Positions 52,970-61,126 of a DNA stretch of 64,000 bases are shown piece after piece (position 1 is the first letter of the stretch; each line of letters opens with the position of its first letter). The position numbers and the translations under genes are program-made. The notes below the pieces were generated by a model that was given only the letters and a program-made list of their open reading frames with translations, searched no databases and was not told where the DNA came from. Source of the stretch: Streptomyces cinerochromogenes (GTDB taxonomy: Bacteria > Actinomycetota > Actinomycetes > Streptomycetales > Streptomycetaceae); the NCBI RefSeq assembly GCF_014648635.1, contig NZ_BMRM01000032.1, positions 1 to 64,000 of the forward strand. Direction: 5' to 3'.

Positions 52970-53434
52970 TCAGTGGTCGTACGCCTGTTCGCAGATCTTC
53001 GCCTCCGGGCTGTCCTTCTGCCAGCCGCCGTACCTCTTGCCCAGGGCGCAGACGTCCGGGGCCGGTCCCAGGCGTGGGGTGGGCGAGGCGGTGTGCGGTG
53101 GTCCGGTGCGGGCCGGGCGCGGGGGTTCGGGCGGGGTCGGGGGCCGGTGCGTCGACCCGGGCGTGGCCTGGGCGCGGTGCCGGACGGGGGGCCCGGGACG
53201 CGCCGGGTGCCGGGACGGGCCGGCCATCTCCAGCGCCTCGCGGACCGGTGCCTGGACCACCCGGGGTTCCGCGCTGCCGTCCGGGCGGGACGCGGCCGGC
53301 TGGGAGGGCGCGGTGTCCGGCGGTGCCGCCGGTGCCGTCGCCGGGTTCCGTACCGTCACACAGCCGGAGAGGGCCGAGACGGCCACGGTGACCAGAAGCG
53401 CTGCGGTCGTCGTCGTTCGATACACCCGCGCCAC
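52970..53434 (-). CDS. Proline-rich lipoprotein with C-terminal cysteine motif
   Basis: A 154-residue predicted lipoprotein. The signal peptide (AALLVTVAVSALSGC) puts the lipid-anchored Cys about residue 24. A long Pro/Ala/Arg/Thr-rich linker leads to a short conserved end (VCALGKRYGGWQKDSPEAKI, then CEQAYDH) with two cysteines that may form a disulfide. No function is known. The start is uncertain: GTG 53434 gives a standard signal peptide, and GTGs at 53425 and 53461 are in frame. Confidence 0.73.
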   Translation of the reverse strand: MARVYRTTTTAALLVTVAVSALSGCVTVRNPATAPAAPPDTAPSQPAASRPDGSAEPRVVQAPVREALEMAGPSRHPARPGPPVRHRAQATPGSTHRPPTPPEPPRPARTGPPHTASPTPRLGPAPDVCALGKRYGGWQKDSPEAKICEQAYDH

Positions 53435-53539
53435 TCTGGTGGCTCGGCCCCGGCTCGGCACCGGGTAGCCGAGTCGGATGCGCCCGTACGGGTGATTGCA
53501 TTCCCCGTGCGGAGGGTGCCGCGGTGCCGGGGCTGACGT

Positions 53540-54172
53540 TCAGGCCCCGGCGGCGCCGTCGGTCCGCGGCCCCAGCAGGCCCCCGAGGAGTTCCCGCAGC
53601 CCGGTGCGGATCTCCTCCAGGTCCGGTGTCCGGCTGCTGAACGAACCGGCCGCACAGGAGAACATCAGCCCGTCCGCCCAGGCGACCAGGGACAGCACAT
53701 GGCGGTCCGGGTCGGCCGATCCCGCCGCGGTGAGCATCGCCGCCAGCTGCTCCCTGAAGACGGCGCCCGTCCGGTCGTAGAAGGCGCGCAACTCGGGGCG
53801 GCGGGTGGCCTCCAGGGCCAGTTCGTACCGGGCGATCAGCAGTTCGCGGTGGCGGGTCAGCGAGCGGTGCACCGCGAGTGCCAGTCCGTCCGCCAGCGCC
53901 TCGGTCCCGCCGCTCGGGTCCGGCATCTCCTCCAGCGCCAGTACGCGGGCCTCCCGTTCCGCGTGCCGGCGTACCGCGAGTTCCAGCAGGGCCTGCCGGG
54001 TGCGCGCCACGTTCGACGTCGAGCCCAGGGGAAGCCCGGCCGCCTCGTCCACCGCCCGGTGGGTCAGTCCGCGCATGCCGCGCTCGGCGAGCAGGGCGAG
54101 GGAGGTGTCGGCGACGAGATCGGCGCGGGAGGTGCTGGGGCTGCTGGGGCTGCTGGGGCGGGCTGCGGACAT
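53540..54172 (-). CDS. TetR-family repressor
   Basis: A 210-residue TetR protein. The N-terminal helix-turn-helix reads LVADTSLALLAERGMRGLTH and DEAAGLPLGSTSNVARTRQA. The effector domain follows. It is divergent from the FAD monooxygenase gene with 75 bases between, where two copies of a 14-bp palindrome lie. The regulator therefore most likely represses itself and the monooxygenase, with the monooxygenase substrate as likely inducer. The ATG has weak ribosome-site sequence. Confidence 0.9.
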   Translation of the reverse strand: MSAARPSSPSSPSTSRADLVADTSLALLAERGMRGLTHRAVDEAAGLPLGSTSNVARTRQALLELAVRRHAEREARVLALEEMPDPSGGTEALADGLALAVHRSLTRHRELLIARYELALEATRRPELRAFYDRTGAVFREQLAAMLTAAGSADPDRHVLSLVAWADGLMFSCAAGSFSSRTPDLEEIRTGLRELLGGLLGPRTDGAAGA

Positions 54173-54192
54173 GAGGTGACCCTACCCCGCTC

Positions 54193-54233
54193 ACTACGGC
54201 TGTAGTAGAGTCGCCGCGTACTACAGGTGTAGT
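54193..54233. promoter_or_regulatory. Paired TetR operators
   Basis: ACTACAGGTGTAGT (54220-54233) is a perfect palindrome. ACTACGGCTGTAGT (54193-54206) differs from it at two central positions. Their starts are 27 bp apart, between the divergent TetR and monooxygenase genes. Confidence 0.82.
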
Positions 54234-54247
54234 CACGAGGAGGGGTC

Positions 54248-55423
54248 ATGGCACAGCCGGCACGCGCCATCGTCATCGGCGGCGGAATCGGGGGGCTGGC
54301 CGCCGCGGCCGCCCTGCACCTCAGGGGCTGGTCCGTGACCGTGCTGGAGCGCGCACCCGCCCTCGCCCCGGTCGGCACCGCCATCTCGCTCGCCCCGAAC
54401 GCCCTGCGCGCCCTGGACGTCCTCGGCATCGGCGAGGAGATCCGCGACCTGGCCGCGTGGCAGGGCGACGGGGGACTGCGCACCCCCGGCGGGCGCTGGC
54501 TCTCCCGCTCCAGTGCCGAGGCCGCCGCCGCCCGCTTCGGCGGCCCCCTGGTCCTGCTGCCCCGGGCCACCCTCGTCGGCCGGCTCGCCGCCCTGCTCCC
54601 GCCCGGGGCCGTCCGCACCGCGACGACCGCCGCCCTCGCCGACGCCGGCGACCGGACCCGGCCCGCCCGCGTGACCGTCGGCGAGGAGGAACTGGAAGCC
54701 GACCTGGTCGTCGGCGCGGACGGCATCCGCTCGCGGGTCCGCGCCGCCCTGTTCCCCGGGCATCCCGGGCCCGTGTACGCGGGGTTCACCACCTGGCGGC
54801 TGCTGATCCCGGTGCCCGGCGCGGAGTTCGCCTCGCACGAGACCTGGGGCCGCGGCCGCCTCTGGGGCACCCACCCCCTCAGGGACGGCCGGGTCTACGC
54901 CTACGCGGCGGCCACGGCCCGGGCGGGGGAGCGGGCACCGGACGACGAGAGGGCCGAACTCCTGCGCCGCTACGGCGACTGGCACCACCCGATCCCCGCC
55001 GTGCTCGCCGCCGCCCGCCCCGCGGACGTGCTCCGGCACGACGTCCACCACCTCGCCCGGCCCCTGCCGGCCCACCACTCGGGCCGGACCGTCCTCCTCG
55101 GCGACGCCGCGCACGCCATGCCCCCGACCCTCGGCCAGGGCGGCAACCAGGCCGTCGAGGACGCCGTCGTCCTCGCCCACCACGGCCCGGACCTCGCCGC
55201 CTACACCGCCGCCCGCCTCCCCCGGACGACCGCGATCGCCCGCCGGGCCGTCCGGGTCGCCCGCCTCACCATGACCGGCAACCGGGCCGCCGTGGCCGTA
55301 CGCGACGCGGCGCTCGCGGCCCTGTCGCAGGCCGGACCGGCGCTCTTCCTGCGGAGCTTCGACGGCATCGCCGACTGGCGGCCCCCGTATGCTTCCGGCA
55401 GGCACCACGCAGGCACGCAGTAG
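54248..55423 (+). CDS. FAD-dependent aromatic-type monooxygenase
   Basis: A 391-residue flavoprotein of the group A hydroxylase type. The FAD dinucleotide motif is VIGGGIGGLAAAAALHLRGW. The middle DG motif reads VVGADGIRSRVRAA, and the second FAD motif is LLGDAAHAMPPTLGQGGNQA. Such enzymes hydroxylate phenolic or polyketide compounds with NAD(P)H and oxygen. The upstream GAGGAGGGG gives strong translation. TetR operators cover the promoter region. A Gfo/Idh gene follows 9 bases after the stop and may share its transcript. Confidence 0.9.
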   Translation: MAQPARAIVIGGGIGGLAAAAALHLRGWSVTVLERAPALAPVGTAISLAPNALRALDVLGIGEEIRDLAAWQGDGGLRTPGGRWLSRSSAEAAAARFGGPLVLLPRATLVGRLAALLPPGAVRTATTAALADAGDRTRPARVTVGEEELEADLVVGADGIRSRVRAALFPGHPGPVYAGFTTWRLLIPVPGAEFASHETWGRGRLWGTHPLRDGRVYAYAAATARAGERAPDDERAELLRRYGDWHHPIPAVLAAARPADVLRHDVHHLARPLPAHHSGRTVLLGDAAHAMPPTLGQGGNQAVEDAVVLAHHGPDLAAYTAARLPRTTAIARRAVRVARLTMTGNRAAVAVRDAALAALSQAGPALFLRSFDGIADWRPPYASGRHHAGTQ

Positions 55424-55432
55424 GGAGAACAC

Positions 55433-56344
55433 GTGAAGGTCGGCTGCATCGGACTCGGGGACATCGCGCAGAAGGCCTACCTGCCGGTGCTGGGCACGCA
55501 GCCGGGAGTCGAACTGCACCTGCAGACCCGTACGCCCGCCACCCTGGACCGCGTCGCGGACACCCTGCACCTGCCGCGCGAGCAGCGGCACACCACCCTG
55601 GACTCGCTGCTCGCCGCCGGCCTCGACGCGGCCTTCGTACACGCGCCGACCACCGTGCACCCCGAGATCGTCACCCGGCTGCTGGAGGCCGGCGTGCCGA
55701 CGTACGTGGACAAGCCGCTCGCCTACCGGCTCGCCGACTCCGAGCGGCTGGCCGGCCTGGCCGAGCAGCGCGGCGTCTCGCTGTTCGTCGGCTTCAACCG
55801 CCGCTACGCCCCCGGGTACACCCAGTGCCTGGACCACCCGCGCGAGCTGATCCTCATGCAGAAGAACCGGATCGGGCTGCCGGAGGAACCCCGCTCGATG
55901 GTCCTGGACGACTTCATCCACGTCGTCGACACCCTGCGCTTCCTGGTGCCGGGCCCCGTCGACGACATGACCGTCCGGGCCCGCGTCGAGGACGGGCTGG
56001 TCCACCACCTCGTGCTCCAGCTCGCCGGTGACGGCTTCACCGCCGTCGGGATGATGAACCGGCTCAGCGGCTCCAGCGAGGAGATCCTGGAGGTGTCCGG
56101 GCAGGACACCAAGCGCCAGGTGGTCAACCTCGCGGAGATGATCGACCACAAGGGGCAGCCCACGGTGCGCCGGCGCGGCGACTGGGTGCCGGTGGCCCGG
56201 CAGCGCGGCATCGAGCAGGCGGTCCTCGCCTTCCTCGACGCCGTACGCGCCGGGCAGGTGCTCAGCGCGAGGGACGCGCTGGCGACTCATGAACTGTGCG
56301 AGCGGGTGGTGCGAGCGGTTCAGGAGCGCTGCGGCGCAGCCTGA
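55433..56344 (+). CDS. Gfo/Idh/MocA-family oxidoreductase
   Basis: A 303-residue NAD(P)-dependent oxidoreductase. The Rossmann start reads VGCIGLGDIAQKAYLPVLGT and the second family motif DKPLAYRL (usual EKP). The C-terminal beta-sheet domain that carries the substrate site follows. It may act on a sugar or cyclitol. GTG 55433 has AGGGAG upstream and lies 9 bases after the monooxygenase stop. Its last 83 bases overlap, on the other strand, the end of the lnt gene. Confidence 0.87.
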   Translation: MKVGCIGLGDIAQKAYLPVLGTQPGVELHLQTRTPATLDRVADTLHLPREQRHTTLDSLLAAGLDAAFVHAPTTVHPEIVTRLLEAGVPTYVDKPLAYRLADSERLAGLAEQRGVSLFVGFNRRYAPGYTQCLDHPRELILMQKNRIGLPEEPRSMVLDDFIHVVDTLRFLVPGPVDDMTVRARVEDGLVHHLVLQLAGDGFTAVGMMNRLSGSSEEILEVSGQDTKRQVVNLAEMIDHKGQPTVRRRGDWVPVARQRGIEQAVLAFLDAVRAGQVLSARDALATHELCERVVRAVQERCGAA

Positions 56345-57836
56345 GCGCCCGCGTCCCCTCGGTCACGCCCAGCGCGACCAGCACCAGCAGCGCGCCGTGC
56401 ACCGGCCAGTCGCCGTAGCGGACGTACGGCGTGACGCCGTGCGCGAGCGGTACGTCGTACACCCGCGCGGTGCTCGCGTCGGTGCCGAGCCACGGGCCGA
56501 GGCGCTGTCCGCCCGGGCCGTACACCGCCGAGACGCCCGTCAGCGTGGCGTGCACCACCGGCCGGCCGGTCTCGGCGGCCCGCAGCGCGGCCAGCGAGGC
56601 GTGCTGCTCCGGCGCCCAGCTGTGCTGGAAGGACGAGGTGGAGGACTGGCCGAGGAGGACGTCCGAGCCGTCCTCGGCGAGGTGCCGGCTCATGTCGGGG
56701 AACGCGGTCTCGAAGCAGATCAGCGGGCCGACGCGCAGTCCGTGCCCGACGTCCATCACGGTCTGCCCGGTGCCGCGCCGCCGGTCCTCGCCGGCGGCCC
56801 GGCCCACCGAGGTGGCCCAGCCGAGCAGCGAACGGGCCGGTATGTACTCGCCGAACGGCACCAGCCGCATCTTGTCGTACCGGTCGCCGGTCAGGCCGTG
56901 CGGGCCGACCAGCACCGAACTCTTGTAGATGCCGGGCCGGTCGGAGCGGCGGGCGTCGACGTTCACCAGCACGTCGGCGCCGGTCTCGCGGGACAGCGCG
57001 GTCAGCCGCCGGGCCAGGTCGGGGCGGTGGTCCAGGTCGAAGCCGACGCTGGACTCGCCCCACACGACCAGGTCGACGTCCTGTCCGGCGAGCCGCCGGG
57101 TCAGCTGTTCCTCCCGGTCGAACCGCTTGTCGCCGCTGCCCTGCCCGGCCACGATCCCCGGCTGTACGACGGCGATCCGCACCCGCCGGCCGACGTCCGG
57201 GTGCGGCGCCCACGCCCACGCGGCCGAGGCCGCGGCGGCCGTGGCGACCAGCGAGGCCACGGCCGGCAGACGGGACGCGCGGACGGCGAGCAGCACGGCC
57301 GCGGCGACGTTCACGGCCACCACCAGGAAGCTGAGCAGCCACACCCCGCCGACCGAGGCCAGCCGCAGCGCCGGTTCCACCTGCCACTGGCTGGCGCCGA
57401 GCATCCCCCACGGGCCGCCGAGGCCCTGCCAGGAGCGGACCAGCTCCACCGCGAGCCAGGCCGAGGGCAGCACCAGCAGCGCGACGGCCGCCCGGCCCGG
57501 GGAGGGCACCCCGCCCAGGAACCGGCGCACCAGCCAGCCCCAGGGCGCCCAGAGCAGACCCAGCAGCGCGGCGATCAGGAAGATGAACACGTGCAGGCTG
57601 GGCAGCAGCCAGTGGTGCACCGCCACCAGGAAGCCGATGCCGCCCCACCAGCCGTCGTACAGGGCCCGCCGCCCGGTCGGCGCCGAGCGGGCCAGCAGGA
57701 TCCACGGGACCAGCGCGACGTAGGCGAACCACCACAGGGAGGGAGCGGGGAACGCGAGCACGGGAAGGGCGCCGGCCAGGGCCGCGGTGGCCGAGCGGCG
57801 CCACGGGGAGGTCAGCCAGTGGTCGATCATCCTCAT
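56262..57836 (-). CDS. lnt: Apolipoprotein N-acyltransferase
   Basis: A 524-residue membrane enzyme that N-acylates the cysteine of lipoproteins. About six to seven helices cover the first 210 residues. The nitrilase-fold domain carries the catalytic triad: Glu in VVWGESSVGF, Lys in YDKMRLVPFGEY and Cys in PLICFETAFP. ATG 57836 has GGAGG six bases upstream, and ATG 57830 is also in frame. The C-terminus overlaps the convergent Gfo/Idh gene by 83 bases, so the last 28 codons share DNA with it. Confidence 0.91.
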   Translation of the reverse strand: MRMIDHWLTSPWRRSATAALAGALPVLAFPAPSLWWFAYVALVPWILLARSAPTGRRALYDGWWGGIGFLVAVHHWLLPSLHVFIFLIAALLGLLWAPWGWLVRRFLGGVPSPGRAAVALLVLPSAWLAVELVRSWQGLGGPWGMLGASQWQVEPALRLASVGGVWLLSFLVVAVNVAAAVLLAVRASRLPAVASLVATAAAASAAWAWAPHPDVGRRVRIAVVQPGIVAGQGSGDKRFDREEQLTRRLAGQDVDLVVWGESSVGFDLDHRPDLARRLTALSRETGADVLVNVDARRSDRPGIYKSSVLVGPHGLTGDRYDKMRLVPFGEYIPARSLLGWATSVGRAAGEDRRRGTGQTVMDVGHGLRVGPLICFETAFPDMSRHLAEDGSDVLLGQSSTSSFQHSWAPEQHASLAALRAAETGRPVVHATLTGVSAVYGPGGQRLGPWLGTDASTARVYDVPLAHGVTPYVRYGDWPVHGALLVLVALGVTEGTRALRLRRSAPEPLAPPARTVHESPARPSR

Positions 57837-57898
57837 AAGGAGCCTCCCTACCCAGCGATGGCTCCAGTGTGCGCACGGGACGCGGGGCGGTGCGCGTT

Positions 57899-58378
57899 TC
57901 AGCCCCGGTGGGGCGTGCGGCGCCACTTCTCCCGGACGACGACCTCGCTCAGCCGCCAGCCCTCCGGTGTGCGCAGGAGTCCGAAGTCGTACCGTCCGCC
58001 GCACTCCAGGTCCGGGGCCGCACAGCCGTCGGCGGCGGGGAGGCGCAGGGGGGCGAGGCGCATGGGGTTGAGGTAGTCGGCGCGGACGCGGGCGGTGTCG
58101 CCGGTGTCCTGGTCGAGGTCGCCGAAGCGCACCTGGCGGTTGACGATCAGGTGCTGGCGCACGGCGAAGGGGGCCAGGTTCTCGGCGAGCCAGGCGGCGA
58201 CCCGGTCCGCGTCGCCCTCGATGCCGCCCGCCGAGCGGTAGTCGGCCCGGCCGTCCGCCGTGAACAGCCCCCGGTACGCCGTCCAGTCGCCGTCGTCCAC
58301 CGCCACCGCGTACGCGGTCACCAGGTCGTCCACGGCCAGCCGGTCCCTCATGGTCGCGAACTCCGCACGCTGCGTCAT
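57899..58378 (-). CDS. SnoaL-like / nuclear-transport-factor-2-fold protein
   Basis: A 159-residue protein with the cone-shaped alpha+beta fold (RLAVDDLVTAYAVAVDDGDW, YRGLFTADGRADYRSAGG, YDFGLLRTPEGWRLSEVVVR). Close relatives include polyketide cyclases, dehydratases and many proteins without known function. The Asp/His pattern does not settle the reaction. ATG 58378 is preferred over an upstream in-frame ATG at 58396 because the conserved fold begins just after it. Confidence 0.82.
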   Translation of the reverse strand: MTQRAEFATMRDRLAVDDLVTAYAVAVDDGDWTAYRGLFTADGRADYRSAGGIEGDADRVAAWLAENLAPFAVRQHLIVNRQVRFGDLDQDTGDTARVRADYLNPMRLAPLRLPAADGCAAPDLECGGRYDFGLLRTPEGWRLSEVVVREKWRRTPHRG

Positions 58379-58473
58379 CGGCCAAGTGTTGGGCACGGCG
58401 GGGCCGGAGCCAAGAGCCGTGCGGGGTGAATATTCGGTGGTGCGGGACGTGTGCGGCGGCCGAGGCTGTTCCC

Positions 58474-59085
58474 GTGAACGACGAAATGACCGCGACCGAG
58501 CCGAAGTTCCGTATCCGTGCCCGGTACACCGACACCACGGTCACCGTGTACCAGGCCTACCGCCCGCAGATCGGCCGTCCGGCCGCCCGCACCGGACGCT
58601 TCCCGTCCGCCTGGAAGCGGGACCGGATGACCTGGATCAAGCCGTCCTTCCTGTGGATGATGTACCGCTGCGGCTGGGGCACGAAGGAGGGCCAGGAGAC
58701 CGTCCTCGCCGTCGACATCAGCCGCGAGGGCTTCGAGTGGGCCCTGCGCCACTCCTGCCTGTCCCACTACGTGCCCGCGCTGCACGCCGACCAGGACGCC
58801 TGGAAGCAGCGGCTGCGGAGCAGCCCGGCCCGGGTGCAGTGGGACCCGGAGCGGGACCTGCACCTGAACCCGCTGCCGTACCGCTCCTTGCAGCTCGGCC
58901 TCTCCGGGGAGGCGGCGGCCCGGTACGCCGACGAGTGGATCGTCGGCATCGAGGACGTCACCCCGCTGGCCACGGAGATCCGCGCGCTGGTGCGGGCGGG
59001 CGAAACGGAGCGCGCGAGCGGGCTGTTGCCGCGGGAGACGCCGTACCCGGCGCCCGACGAGGCGCTGGCGCACCTGCGGGCGTAG
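58474..59085 (+). CDS. DUF4291 family protein
   Basis: A 203-residue cytoplasmic protein. Family-typical stretches are TVTVYQAYRPQIGRPAARTG, DRMTWIKPSFLWMMYRCGWG and WDPERDLHLNPLPYRSLQLG. DUF4291 proteins are widespread, and their biochemical function is, to my knowledge, not settled. GTG 58474 has GAGG eight bases upstream. It is divergent from the SnoaL-like gene, with no operon partner. Confidence 0.88.
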   Translation: MNDEMTATEPKFRIRARYTDTTVTVYQAYRPQIGRPAARTGRFPSAWKRDRMTWIKPSFLWMMYRCGWGTKEGQETVLAVDISREGFEWALRHSCLSHYVPALHADQDAWKQRLRSSPARVQWDPERDLHLNPLPYRSLQLGLSGEAAARYADEWIVGIEDVTPLATEIRALVRAGETERASGLLPRETPYPAPDEALAHLRA

Positions 59086-59105
59086 GTTCGCGGTGCCCGC
59101 TGGTG

Positions 59106-59285
59106 TCAGGCCGCCTCGATGACCTGCCCGCGGATCGCCTCGGCCCACTCGATCACCAACAGCTCGTACTCCGCGCGCTCCTCGGCCGACAGGGTGCCGC
59201 CCGCACGCAGCCACAGCGCCCGGATCTGCTCGTTCACCTCGGCGGCAGAGCGCACGGAACCACGGGGCGGGGTTTCGGGGGACAT
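59106..59285 (-). CDS. Small conserved helical protein
   Basis: A 59-residue protein (MSPETPPRGSVRSAAEVNEQ start, then IRALWLRAGGTLSAEERAEY, and ending EAIRGQVIEAA) with two predicted helices and a Pro-rich start. Small proteins like this are common in Streptomyces and have no known function. The next 213 bases (59286-59498) contain nothing I can support. Confidence 0.7.
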   Translation of the reverse strand: MSPETPPRGSVRSAAEVNEQIRALWLRAGGTLSAEERAEYELLVIEWAEAIRGQVIEAA

Positions 59286-59498
59286 GCGGACCAGCCTAGG
59301 GGCAAGCACTGACAGCCCGCTACCGCGTGGCTACGCAGAAGGTATGGGGTTGGTCACCGCCACCGCCCGGCAGCGCTTCGCCGGCCGTGAAGTGCCTGGC
59401 GCGGCCGGGGCGTTGCCCAGCTCACGGGCGGATCGCGACCATGCGGAAGATGTCCGAAACAGGGGCGGCGGAGCGGGCCGGGCGTACCGTGCGGACCG

Positions 59499-60374
59499 TC
59501 AGCCCGCCGACTCCGCCGCGTGCGGGCTCAGGGCGCCCGCGCCGACCAGGGCGATGATCACGACGCCGAGGGCGATGCGGTACCAGACGAACGGCATGAA
59601 GCTCTTGTTGGAGATCCACTTCATGAACCAGGCGATGACCGCGTAGCCGGAGGCGAAGGCGATCACCGTGGCGAAGAGGGTCGGCGGCCAGTCCACGTGG
59701 CCCTCGCCGAGGGAGTCCTTCACCTCGAAGGCGCCGGAGGCGAGGACGGCGGGGATGGCGAGGAGGAAGGAGTAGCGGGCCGCGGCCTCGCGCTTGTAGC
59801 CCATGAACAGGCCGCCGCTGATGGTCGCGCCGGAGCGGGAGACGCCGGGGATGAGGGCGCAGGCCTGGCAGAGGCCGAAGATCAGGCCGTCCTTGACCCG
59901 CAGGTTCTCCAGCGTCTTGCGCTGCTTGGGTGCCCGGTGCCGGCGGCCGGTCTCGTCGCGGGCCGCCATCCGGTCGGCGATGCCGATGACCAGGCCGACG
60001 ACGATGAGCATGGTGGCGGTGACCCGCAGATCGCGGAACGGCCCCTCGATCTGGTCCTTCAGCGTCACGCCCAGCACCCCGATCGGGACGGAGCCCACGA
60101 TCACCAGCCAGCCCATCTGCGCGTCGTGGTCGTGCCGCATCGCCTTGTCGAACAGCGAGCGGAACCAGGACGAGATGATCCGCCCGATGTCCTTGCGGAA
60201 GTAGATGAGGACCGCGGTCTCCGTGCCGATCTGCGTGATGGCGGTGAAGGCCGCGCCCGGGTCCTTCCAGCCCGAGAACGCCGCGGTCAGCCGCAGGTGC
60301 GCGCTGGAGGAGACGGGCAGGAACTCGGTCAGCCCCTGGACGAGTCCGAGGACGAGGGATTCAAACCAAGACAT
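59499..60374 (-). CDS. uppP: Undecaprenyl-diphosphatase (BacA/UppP family)
   Basis: A 291-residue membrane phosphatase that recycles undecaprenyl diphosphate for peptidoglycan synthesis and gives bacitracin resistance. Both active-site loops are intact: LVQGLTEFLPVSSSAHL near the N-terminus and LIPGVSRSGATISGGLFMGY in the middle. About eight helices are predicted. ATG 60374 has little ribosome-site sequence. It is monocistronic. Confidence 0.95.
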   Translation of the reverse strand: MSWFESLVLGLVQGLTEFLPVSSSAHLRLTAAFSGWKDPGAAFTAITQIGTETAVLIYFRKDIGRIISSWFRSLFDKAMRHDHDAQMGWLVIVGSVPIGVLGVTLKDQIEGPFRDLRVTATMLIVVGLVIGIADRMAARDETGRRHRAPKQRKTLENLRVKDGLIFGLCQACALIPGVSRSGATISGGLFMGYKREAAARYSFLLAIPAVLASGAFEVKDSLGEGHVDWPPTLFATVIAFASGYAVIAWFMKWISNKSFMPFVWYRIALGVVIIALVGAGALSPHAAESAG

Positions 60375-60530
60375 GAAGGTATGGCGTCCAAGCGCTGTTT
60401 GAAGACGAGGTGATCATGTGACGGACGAAGCGTAGCGGGCCCGTCCGACGGCGCGGCACCAGGGGCCGGGCAGTCCCCGGCCGGCTTCGGGGGCGGCGCC
60501 GGCTTCTGCGACGGATCGAAGGGGCAGGCT

Positions 60531-61001
60531 CTAGGCGGCCGTCGGCCCGGCCAGGTTCCAGCCCGGGGCCTGCGGGTGAGCCGTCAGGTCCTCGTGGCGG
60601 ACCGGGTCTCCGCAGGCCTTGCACGTGACCACCGGGACCAGTTCGCCGCCGCAGGAGTGCTCGACGACCATCGGCAGGTCGGCGCCCTTGCGGAGATGCC
60701 GGTCGCCCCACTCCTTGAGGGTCATCAGGACCGGCTCCAGCTCCAGCCCCGCCTGCGTGGGCCGGTACTCGAACCGCTGCGGGCGCTCGCTGTAGAGGCG
60801 CTTGGTGAGGATTCCGGCTTCCACGAGCCGGCGCAGCCGGGCGGACAGGATGTCGCGCGGGGCGCCGGTGTTGCGCACGAGCTGGTCGAAGCGGCCGTTG
60901 CCGAGGCACACCTCGCGCAGGACGAGCAGCGAGTACTTCTCGCCGACCAGCGCGAGGGTGTCGGCGATGGAGCAGGGGCGCGGGTCCTTGGTGGCGGCCA
61001 T
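60531..61001 (-). CDS. HxlR-family regulator with C-terminal zinc-ribbon-like segment
   Basis: A 156-residue winged-helix regulator (CSIADTLALVGEKYSLLVLR, APRDILSARLRRLVEAGILT and RPQRFEYRPTQAG). After the usual HxlR end, about 40 extra residues contain HSCGGELVPVVTCKACGDPV, resembling a half zinc ribbon (C, CxxC). N-terminal Cys10 is the position used by redox-sensing HxlR proteins. It is divergent from a thiolase gene, with inverted repeats between, so that gene is the likely target. Confidence 0.9.
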   Translation of the reverse strand: MAATKDPRPCSIADTLALVGEKYSLLVLREVCLGNGRFDQLVRNTGAPRDILSARLRRLVEAGILTKRLYSERPQRFEYRPTQAGLELEPVLMTLKEWGDRHLRKGADLPMVVEHSCGGELVPVVTCKACGDPVRHEDLTAHPQAPGWNLAGPTAA

Positions 61002-61022
61002 GCGGCCAGTCTAGATGAGGGT

Positions 61023-61078
61023 TTGTTTTTCCAACTTAAAGGACTATGGTGAGTCCGGATTTGCTACTCACTAGTAGC
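61023..61078 (+). promoter_or_regulatory. Thiolase promoter with inverted repeats
   Basis: TTGTTT (61023-61028) and TATGGT (61045-61050) are 16 bases apart and direct transcription to the thiolase gene. GTGAGT...ACTCAC (61049-61054/61066-61071) and GCTACT...AGTAGC (61063-61078) are overlapping inverted repeats at the start site, suitable for HxlR repression. Confidence 0.55.
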
Positions 61079-61126
61079 CCTTCCGGTCGCCGCCCGTCCG
61101 GTCAGGTCACGTTGGAGGCCCGCACC

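Noticed and set aside
56262..58544. Longer lnt reading frame starting beyond 57836
   Set aside because: The extension is antisense to nothing recognisable, Arg/Pro-rich, and crosses the SnoaL-like gene. ATG 57836 has a strong GGAGG and precedes the first membrane helix.
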